Positions 56,695-64,000 of a DNA stretch of 64,000 nucleotides are shown here, one piece after another. This DNA is from Tupaia tana. Lineage: Eukaryota; Chordata; Mammalia; Scandentia; Tupaiidae. The stretch is taken from the NCBI GenBank assembly GCA_026018925.1, contig JAKSZU010000025.1, positions 21,493,391 to 21,557,390 of the forward strand, written 5' to 3'. The position numbers and the translations under genes were made by a program. The notes beneath the pieces are model-generated. The model saw only the letters and a list, made by a program, of their open reading frames with translations, had not been told where the DNA came from and searched no databases. Each line of letters begins with the position of its first letter. The stretch's first letter is position 1.

Positions 56695-56964
56695 GGGACC
56701 AGCAGTTAGCGTAATGGCTATGTCGCTGGACTCCCACGTAGTCGACCGCGGTTGGAGTCCCGGACCTGGCGGCTTAAACTCACGTTGGGTGCATGTGCGT
56801 GCGTGCCCAAGATCCCGAGAGGAGAATTGAGGAGAAGGGATTGTGGCGTGGCCATCCCCCCTGGGGGGGTGATTTCTCGCTTTCTGTCTCTCTGTCTCTC
56901 TCTGTCTTTCTGGAGAGCACACACGCCCTATAGCAAAAACCTCTCCAAAAAAAAAAAAAAAAAT
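56695..56964 (+). mobile_element. tRNA-derived SINE, type A, near consensus
   Basis: GGGACCAGCAGTTAGCGTAA head with TAGCGTAATGG (A-box-like) and GGTTGGAGTCC (one change from the B-box consensus GGTTCGANTCC), CGTGCGTGCCCAAGATCCCG, CCCCCCTGGGGGGG, CCTATAGCAAAAACCTCTCC and a 17-base A-tail. CpGs are well kept. Flanking GGAATGTCTT / GGAAATGTCTGG suggests the target. One of the best copies for defining type A. Confidence 0.95.
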
Positions 56965-56975
56965 GGAAATGTCTG

Positions 56976-57849
56976 GAAATAAGGACAAGTTGAAAAAAAC
57001 AGATTTCAGTGTCAAATGGTTAATCTAAATGATGAAGCCAAGAGCCTTAGAGGTTTCCAGATATCATTTTAATTATATCACAGAAGTCTGTCTGTCTGTC
57101 TACATTTTAACACAGAGAAAAGCAACAAAGAAAATAATTTCTTCTGCCATCTTCTTTTATTAAACATTACATTAAATTTTAAACATGGGTAGACTATCAG
57201 TCTTAATTTCAAATTAAAAAAAATGCCCTTTCTTCTCTATATAAAGCTAGAAGTGATCATTTAAATTAAAAAAAAAAATGAGCTTCACAACCAGGAAATC
57301 TTGTTTATCAGGTGATTAATAAAAAAAAAAATAACCTAGGATTCCACTACAGTGCCACTTTAAATAGCTTATGGGTCATTTGTAAATTTATTCATTTTAG
57401 AAATAAGCACAGAGAAAATGTTAGTAAAGCTACTCGAGTATAACCCTACTCAAATTTTTAGCAATGTTGTCTTGAAAAAATTTTTTGCAGACTGATTTTT
57501 CTGAGGATCTCATAGTAAATAGGCCCCCAGATGATAAAATCATTCTGTATTTAGAATTATACAACAACTAGTGTGGTGACTATGATCATTTATTATAGGA
57601 GGTTGCAACTTAATAAAACTTAATTGATTTAAGTCATCCCTGTCTCCCGACCCCACCTCCTGCAAAAAGTAATGACGGGATGGAGATTAAGTAGTTGAAA
57701 TAAACTCTTAGAAATGCTAAATCTGGATGCAGAGTAGACTTCTAAAGATTGATTTAACAGTTCATGTGACAACATCAAGAATCCATTTTTTTCTTCATCT
57801 TCGGAATCATTTTCCCTGCCTCGCCTGTCTGCCTAGCCATGGAGACTGT
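56976..57849. other. unique AT-rich intergenic DNA
   Basis: No feature recognised. Confidence 0.45.
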
Positions 57850-58510
57850 ATCAGTTAATTCTTGCGGTTTAATAAACCACTACAAATCTAAGTGGATTAA
57901 AAGACAAAGATTTATGGGGGGCAGCAGGTGGCATAGTGGTTAAGGCACTGGACTCCTATATGGTCGACCCCACTTTGAGTCCCGGATCAGTGACTTGCAA
58001 CTCACACTGGGTGCATTTTGTGTGTGCGTGCCCAGAATCTCAAGAGGAAAATAGAGGAGAAGAGATTGTGTCACCGCCAGCACCCCGGGGGTGAAGGGAG
58101 GGTTCTCTCTTTATGTCTCTGGTGAGTCCATGCACAAATCTCCCTTAAAAAAAAAAAGAAAAGAAAAGAAAAAGAAAAACAAGAAAAGAAAAAAAAAAAC
58201 TCTCTTAATAAAGAAAAAGAAAAAGATTAGTTATTTCTCAAAATAATGTTAGTTGAAATGTCGCCACGCACTCACTCCTGTGGCTTCATTAAGCTCGGGT
58301 CAACTGAGTCAGAAAACCCAAGATGGCCTGACTCGCAGCTCTGCCAGTCGAAGCTGGCTGTCTTCGTGGGTATTTCGGATTTCTATTTTTGGAATCTCAT
58401 CCTCTAGCTGACCAGATTGGCTTCTTCACATGGTAGTTTTGGGGAAGAGTTTCAAAAGAATGAAAATGGAAGTTGCAATTGCTCAGCCTCAGAGTGGCAC
58501 AAGGTTAATT
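57850..58510 (+). repeat. ancient repeat split by a SINE
   Basis: 57856-57915 (GTATCAGTTAATTCTTGCGG, CCACTACAAATCTAAGTGGA) and 58225-58510 (CCTCTAGCTGACCAGATTGG, CTTCTTCACATGGTAGTTTT, TCAGCCTCAGAGTGGCACAA) follow the order of a common ancient mammalian repeat that I cannot name securely. Confidence 0.5.
57916..58220 (+). mobile_element. tRNA-derived SINE, type A, long A-rich tail
   Basis: GGGGGGCAGCAGGTGGCATA head, CTTTGAGTCCCGGATCAG, body, then a TC part lacking CCTATAG: TCCATGCACAAATCTCCC runs into an A-rich (AAAAG)n tail of about 75 bp. Confidence 0.85.
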
Positions 58511-58552
58511 CTTTTATCTTGATAAAAGCAAGTTAAAAAAAAAAAATGCCTA

Positions 58553-58646
58553 GGGGCCAGCAAGTGGTGCGATGGTTAAAGGCACTGGACTCCCACATGG
58601 CCAACCATGGTTCAAGTCTGTACCTGGTGGCTTGCTTTCTCACTTC

Positions 58647-58696
<50 letters not shown>

Positions 58697-58758
58697 CAAA
58701 CTGGAAAATAATAATGATAATAATAATAATAAATAAAGTTAAATAAAATAATTCTTTT
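58553..58758 (+). mobile_element. tRNA-derived SINE, type B (short)
   Basis: GGGGCCAGCAAGTGGTGCGA head, GGTTCAAGTCTGTACCTGG, CTTGCTTTCTCACTTCGTCC, pure (TC)n of about 42 bp, (AAT)n tail. The duplication AAAAAAATGCCTA ends at 58552 and at 58771. Confidence 0.92.
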
Positions 58759-58822
58759 AAAAAAATGCCTATATGCAAGCAATGGGGAAAAAGCTCCTAT
58801 ATCTTGACAAAGTCACACTGTA

Positions 58823-59055
58823 AGGGGACATAGGTCACCCAGTAGCTTACAGGTTAAGGGAGCCAGATCCCATATGGCTGGCCATGATTTGAATCATGGC
58901 CAGTCATGTCAGTGTGCGTGACCAAAGTCCCTAAATGGTGGTCAAATGAAAAAAAGGCTTGTGGTATGACCATGCCCCACTGGTACATGCTTTCTCCCTC
59001 TTTTTCTCTCTCTTTCTCACTCTGGTGAGTGCACAAACCCTGTGACAATTTTAAA
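58823..59055 (+). mobile_element. old type A SINE
   Basis: ATAGGTCACCCAGTAGCTTA head region, GATTTGAATCATGGCCAGTC, TGACCAAAGTCCCTAAATGG, GGTATGACCATGCCCCACTG, CTCTGGTGAGTGCACAAACC end. CpG-poor and diverged. Confidence 0.78.
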
Positions 59056-59395
59056 AATTAGAATTAAAGATAAAATTTAAAAAGGGACATAGTCACAGAG
59101 AGTTACGATTCTTTCTCCAGAATGTCCAAATAGTTACTTTATTTGCAAATGTTATATTTTCATACAACACCATGCCATCCTATCAGTGGAATGTAGGGTT
59201 TGGTAATTCGTTACAGAAGCAGAAAGACTTCTTTTCCAGAAACTCCAGAAAATGATATTTAAGCTAATTGGGGCAGAACCCTCCAACCGGTAGCTGAATT
59301 AATGAGTCTAAATGTACCTGGCTGACCATTAGAAATGTTTTACCAATGCAGAATTAGGATAATTTTTCCACAATAGAGATATTATGCTGGACTTC
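59056..59395. other. unique intergenic DNA
   Basis: No feature recognised. Confidence 0.4.
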
Positions 59396-59412
59396 AAAAG
59401 AAAATGAAGTTT

Positions 59413-59681
59413 TGGAACCAGCAGTTAGTGTAATGGCTGTGTCGCTGGATCCCACGTAATCGACCACGGTTCGCATCCCAGACCTCGTGGCTTAAACTCA
59501 CGCTGAGCATGTGTGTGTGCGTGCCCAGGATCCCAAGAAGAGAATGGAGGAGAAGGGATTGCGGCGTGGCCATCCCCTCTGGGGGGGGGGGGGGGGGTGA
59601 TTTCTCGCTTTCTGTCTCTCTGTCTGGCGAGCACATGCGCCCTATAGTGAAAACCTCTCAAAAAAAAAAAAAAAAAAAAAG
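59413..59681 (+). mobile_element. tRNA-derived SINE, type A, G-run expanded
   Basis: GGAACCAGCAGTTAGTGTAA head, GGTTCGCATCCCAGACC, body, an uninterrupted 18-base G-run near 59581-59598, CGCCCTATAGTGAAAACCTC end and a 20-base A-tail. The flanks AAAAGAAATGAAGTTT and AAAAGAAAATGAAATTT fit a duplicated target. Confidence 0.93.
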
Positions 59682-59854
59682 AAAAGAAAATGAAATTTAG
59701 AATGTACTGTAGTACTGTGAAACATGAGAACTTTACCTCAATTCTATAAAAAATATATATATATATATTTTTAGTATACCAATTCTCCTTTTTGGTTGAC
59801 ATTTCACATTTGGGGTTAGAATGTATACACTTGGGACTGTCATCCTCCATTACT

Positions 59855-59995
59855 ATAAGATCTTACACAAACAAGTATTCTCATGGAGCCCTAGTTTCTT
59901 TAAAGAATAAGAATGATGATCGCAATAAGGATGTTGAGGAAATTAAATGAGATTATCTATGTTAAGTAACTAACAGAGTATTTTGCACTGAGGAA
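59855..59995 (+). repeat. MIR relic
   Basis: CCCTAGTTTCTTTAAAGAAT, GATGATCGCAATAAGGATGT, GAGGAAATTAAATGAGATTA and AGAGTATTTTGCACTGAGG match the MIR 3' half. Confidence 0.65.
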
Positions 59996-60279
59996 ACACC
60001 TCCCATATAACATGGACCGCCATCAGCATTCAACAAGGTTATCAACTGGTTCTTTACATGTACCAGAATCCTCACATCTGGGTTATGGTAAGTGAATTGC
60101 TGTAGATGCACATCTAGAAACACGAAAGATACACTAGAGCTGCTAAGGAACGTTTGTGCAGTATGAGCACAACCTAAGCATTGGAACTATCACTTACTGT
60201 AAATCTGTACATTTGATACTATTTACAAAGGAGCAGGGAGGGAGAGGAGGTGGGTGTGGAGTGGAGCAACAGGAATGCC

Positions 60280-60430
60280 ATGCTCTGGGGCCAACCCACA
60301 GGAAACGGCTCTGAGTTCTCGCACAGAGACCTCCCTGAGCATCATGGGCATAGGTGTGTCCATCCAGAGCTGGCTGAGGCTGGAGGCGGGATGGGGCATG
60401 AAGACCCAATTTGTGCTGCCTCTCTCTGTG
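60280..60430 (+). mobile_element. possible type C SINE fragment
   Basis: CACAGAGACCTCCCTGAGCA, CATGGGCATAGGTGTGTCC and CAGAGCTGGCTGAGGCTGG echo the type C core at 9430 and 63606. The surrounding GC-rich sequence is not clearly SINE, and a (CAAT)n run follows (60453-60480). Confidence 0.35.
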
Positions 60431-60552
60431 TCATGGAAGAGAGGAAAAGACGCCAATCAATCAATCAGTCAGTCAATCAAAGATCCAGGGACTTCTACAG
60501 CTTAGGAGACTTAAAGATGACCTAAACTGTATGCCTAAAGAATTTCAAGATT

Positions 60553-60747
60553 GGGGACAAAGGTAGCATTTTGGTTAAGGTGCTGAACGTACACATGGTC
60601 TACCCCAGTTCAAGTCCCAAACCTTGTGGCTCTCTCTCTCTCTCTCTCTCTCTTTCACACACACACACATCTGCCCTATAGCAAATTAAAATAATACTGA
60701 TAATAATAATAATAAATAAAATTAAATAAAGAAGTCTTAAAAACAGA
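60553..60747 (+). mobile_element. SINE of mixed type (B-like layout with an A-like end)
   Basis: TGGGGACAAAGGTAGCATTT head with a GTTCAAGTCCCAAACC B-box, then straight into (TC)n and (CA)n, then CTGCCCTATAGCAAATTAAA and an (AAT)n tail. A perfect 15-bp duplication, AAAGAATTTCAAGAT, lies at 60538-60552 and 60748-60762. Confidence 0.93.
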
Positions 60748-60762
60748 AAAGAATTTCAAGAT

Positions 60763-62040
60763 GAAAGAAAATGGCCTTAAGCAGCACTGATAAGAATTTT
60801 TCTCTTAAACTTGAAATGTATGTATGCCTTTCGATTACGCAGTTCTGTAACGTGATTCTCATGGCCTTGTACAAGAATTTAAAGCAAAACAAAAGTAAGA
60901 AGCAGATACAAGGCAGGGTTGACAGCCAGACTTACCTCTGGCTAAAGATGTGGTTTATTCTCTCACTTTCCAATTTCCAAATTTCACTGGATCTTACATT
61001 CAGGCTCTGGTCCCCTCTTGATTTGATTACTGAGTTTTGAGAATCTATTTTTAAAGTAACTTTAGAGCTGAAAACCTTTTACTTTTGATCGCGCTTACTC
61101 GAGGGTTACAGACATGTATTGGTAGCTTTTTTCCTAGGCCCTTATTTTTTCCCAATAGCAAGCACCACTCAAAACTATGAGAGCAGCCTGCATTAGCACT
61201 AACATGCAAGTCCTCTCATTGCCTCAGAGACACTCAGGCAATTTATGATCATTTGTTGCAAAGAGCCTCTGCCATTTCTCTCAGCCAGAAGGAAAATAGC
61301 ATTGACTCCTCCATCGCATCTCAAGGACTCTGCTAATGTAGCCCTGGTGCTCTTCTCTGGATAGAAATATCTACAAAGGCTTTGAGAGTTCAGATCAAGT
61401 ATTTTCACTTTTAGTCACCAAAGGCATTCTGCCCCCTGCCTGCCACAATTACAGGACTTTCTAGCCAGCAGAAATAGGCGATCTGAAATTTCTTTTAACA
61501 CTCCTGTCAATATTGAACTATGGGCTGCCTGAAAAAGAGTCATTCCTTTTTCTTCAGTGGTTCAAGTACATTGCAAAGGGTCTGTAACCCTCTGTGTCCA
61601 TCTGGGTCATCATGCTTACAGGTTCCTCTCTGCCCACAGTCACTAGACCTCCCATAACATGCTGTAAGAAATTGCTGCCTCCTTGCTGGCTGGAGAGAAG
61701 AAGCACTTGTTTCAATATATGGATTTTTTTTTTCCAGAGGATGAGAAGACACCAGCAAAGGAGTTCAAAAGAAAGAAATGTAATCAAGTGGACTATAGAG
61801 CATGAATGGTCATTGTAGCAATGAAGTCTAGAGAGATAAAAAGATTCTGAATTTCAGCCTGTCGGTGGAGAGGCACTGCAAAAGCTGGCAGGCTCCAGTA
61901 TTTAACTGATTCTTTAGTTCTGCTCTATGAAGCTATCCAAGCCTGAGCTAAACCTTTCCAACCTGTGGGCTGAGAAAGGGCTAGAGGAACAACACAATGT
62001 ACACAATGGGTTGGCACAGCTTCTTCAAACAATTTCCTAT
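60763..62040. other. unique intergenic DNA
   Basis: No repeat or gene recognised over about 1.3 kb. Open frames on both strands around 61540-61818 overlap one another. Confidence 0.5.
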
Positions 62041-62056
62041 TAAAAATAACCCCACT

Positions 62057-62325
62057 AGGACCAGCAGTTAGTGTAATGGCTATGTCGCTGAACTCCCATG
62101 TAGCTGACCGTGGTTCAAATCCCGGACCCGGTGGCTTAAACTCACGCCGGGCACATGTGCATGTGTGCCCAAGATCCCAAGAGGAGAATGGAGGAGAAGG
62201 GATTGTGGCATGGCCGTCCCCCCAGGGCAGTGATTTCTCGCTTTCTGTCTCTCTGTCTCTCTCTTTCTGGAGAGTGCATGCACCCTATAGCAAAAACCTA
62301 TCAAAAAATAAATAAATAAAAAATA
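62057..62325 (+). mobile_element. tRNA-derived SINE, type A
   Basis: AGGACCAGCAGTTAGTGTAA head, GGTTCAAATCCCGGACCCGG, body, CCCCCCAGGGCAG, GCACCCTATAGCAAAAACCT end and (AAAT)n tail. Flanks AAAAATAACCCCACT and AAAAATAAACCAGT are an eroded duplication. Confidence 0.93.
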
Positions 62326-62594
62326 AACCAGTGATTCTGTGTAATCTAGAACTATCATGACATCAGGTGTGTGATTAGGAGCCATCATTGTTAAAGATGG
62401 TGCATCGCAGGCCTTCAGGGTACAGTCTACTTGCAGAGGGTAACGAAGAGTGTGTAGAGCAATATGAAAAAATGCCTGAGTTTCTGCCATGCATCATTAG
62501 TTACATAGTATTTCCAATTTCTGTAACAATTGGACCAGTTAAGTGGTGTCATTCACCTTAATATCTGATATTTTAATATCTTGCATGAAAGAAA

Positions 62595-63425
62595 TATGAG
62601 CAGCCAAAAAACATATGAAAAAATGTTCAACACCTCTTATCACACAGGAATGCAAATCAAAACCGCAATGAGATACCACCTAACTCTGGTCAGAATGGCT
62701 AAGATTAAAAACATGAAAGGTGGTAAGTGCTGGTGAGACTGTGGTGAAAAGGGAACTCTCCTACACTAGTGATGTGAATGTAAATTAGTACAACCACCGT
62801 GGAGAGCAATGCAGAGATACCTCAAAGATCTACAAATAGAACCACCATATTATCCAGCAATTTCATGCAGGGTATCTACCCAAAGACAGGAATACACTCA
62901 GTTGAAAAAGTACCTGCCCATCCATGTTTATTGTGACACTATTCACAATTGTGAAGACATGGAACTGACCCAAATATTCACGAGTAAATGAATGAATTGA
63001 AAAAGTATGGCACATATACACTACAGAATACTACTCAGCCACAGCAAAGGAGACCCTGGCATCTGACAGAAAGTGGGTGAATATGGAAGATCTTCTACTA
63101 AGCCAAGCAAGCCAGACACATTGTATGTCCCCACTTGATACATACCCAATGTCTGCATTCTGTGAAAGAAGCTTAAATAATGGAAGATATGATAGCATGG
63201 AGAACAATTGTAGATACTAGAGACAGTGTGGGAGGAGAGTGGAGGGTGAGAGGAAGGGAATCAAAAGGAAATATAAAGAAGCAAAACACTTAAAGGACAC
63301 AAAAAATGGAAAATTATCAGTGTTGAAACATATACATTAATATCTTTAACTGGACTAATACGTAGTGTATTTGTGTTGGTAAAATTTATTTTATAAGTTG
63401 TAATGGTATACAGTGATTGAATGCA
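62595..63425 (+). pseudogene. L1 ORF2 C-terminus and 3' UTR, 5'-truncated
   Basis: Starts near AAACATATGAAAAAATGTTC and includes AATCAAAACCGCAATGAGAT, ACATATACACTACAGAATAC, TACTCAGCCACAGCAAAGGA, the ORF2 end near 63130, a purine-rich UTR (AGGAGAGTGGAGGGTGAGAG) and the terminal block ATACAGTGATTGAATGCATA. Only the last part of ORF2 is present. It offers the best local reference for the L1 3' end. Confidence 0.85.
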
Positions 63426-63512
63426 TACACACACACATACACACACACACACACACACACAATCTATACATCTATACCTATCTATATATCTATATATCTA
63501 TATCTACACATA
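63426..63512. repeat. (CA)n and (ATCT)n tract at the L1 tail
   Basis: A CA run followed by TATCTATATATCTATATC repeats, directly after the L1 terminus. It probably grew from the L1 tail. Confidence 0.9.
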
Positions 63513-63514
63513 CT

Positions 63515-63768
63515 AGCCATTGTGCCAGGCAATGGTGCAGAGGTAAAATACAATAATGTTCTCTGAAGCTGATTCCTATGTCAAGGTTCCAGGACTGTAT
63601 CCAGAGACCCCCCTGAGTATGCCAGGCATGTGCCCATGATTAAGGATGACTGAGGACGAGGTTGTATCACACTATCAAGATTCTGTTGGGCGTTCTATTT
63701 TTCTCTTTCTCTGTCCCTCTATGTCTATCTTTCTCACTCACTGAAGAAATAAATTACCTTAAAAAAAA
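63515..63768 (+). mobile_element. tRNA-derived SINE, type C
   Basis: GCCATTGTGCCAGGCAATGG start, TCAAGGTTCCAGGACTGTAT, CCAGAGACCCCCCTGAGTAT, GCCAGGCATGTGCCCATGAT, TTTTTCTCTTTCTCTGTCCC, AAATAAATTACCTTAAAAAA tail. Same core as 9345-9590. Confidence 0.65.
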
Positions 63769-64000
63769 AGAGCTATCTGGTCTATAATTGCCACTTACTC
63801 TATTATTATCATTAGCTAATCCACTGGAGAAAAATTGTTCTGTTTGTGAATTCTTGCATGCATAAAAATTGAAATAATATTGTCTCCATATTTTTAAAAA
63901 ATGAAAATGCAAGATCAACTCTTCAGACTTTGAGTGACACTAATGTAAATAATACAAAATTCTAGAAGCTAGAGAAAAGAAAAAGGAGAGAACCATAACA
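63769..64000. other. unique AT-rich intergenic DNA to window end
   Basis: No feature recognised. Confidence 0.4.

Overview
This window looks like AT-rich, repeat-laden nuclear DNA of a placental (eutherian) mammal. The evidence is fragments of eutherian-type L1 LINEs (including L1M/L1MA-like 5' and 3' regions), MIR and L2 relics, MER5-like hAT relics, ERVL-MaLR (MLT1-type) LTRs, and about 46 copies of tRNA-derived SINEs. I recognise no Alu, B1/B2/ID, Bov-tA, carnivore CAN, horse ERE, rabbit C, bat VES, afrotherian or xenarthran SINEs, so those lineages look unlikely. I cannot name the order; a laurasiatherian lineage such as pangolins is only a guess.

No protein-coding gene, rRNA, tRNA gene or CRISPR array can be supported. 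The longer open frames are chance frames inside SINEs, L1 remnants and simple repeats. The window is best read as intergenic DNA or the inside of a very large intron. One 87-nt exon-like segment (8394-8480) is noted as weak.

The SINEs fall into three related types. Type A (long, about 250-270 bp) has a tRNA-like head with A and B boxes, a GC-rich body containing a C-run/G-run palindrome, a TCTG-rich stretch, a conserved CCTATAGCAAAAACCTCTC end and an A-tail. Type B (short, about 170-200 bp) has a related head joined directly to a CTTGCTTTCTCACTTTCC plus (TC)n section and an AATAA-rich tail. Type C (older) has a core reading AGAGACCTCCCTGAGT. Many copies have target-site duplications (TSDs) of 8-19 bp, which makes the insertion history readable.

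Layout: 0-6 kb, SINEs and an ERV1-like LTR split by a SINE. 6-13 kb, mostly unique DNA with MIRs and old SINEs. 13-18.8 kb, an inverted SINE pair, two MER5 relics, MIRs and an L1 3' end. 18.8-25.3 kb, unique DNA and a TG/TA satellite with a 121-bp duplication. 25.3-30 kb, nested L1, SINE and MaLR LTRs. 30.5-33 kb, a 5'-inverted L1 and SINEs. 33-38 kb, unique DNA, MIRs and an MLT1-type LTR. 38.2-42.2 kb, an old L1M riddled with five SINEs. 42.4-47.6 kb, L1 and SINE mosaics. 47.6-55 kb, an AT-rich cruciform-prone repeat, an ERV2-like LTR and a 5'-truncated SINE. 55-64 kb, young SINEs and an L1 3' segment.

The elements form a retrotransposition ecosystem: L1s are the likely source of the enzymes that moved the SINEs (A-tails, long TSDs), and older elements repeatedly served as targets. 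I found no convincing new gene system. The most notable items are the SINE families, the nested insertion stacks, the inverted L1 and the two degenerate LTRs.
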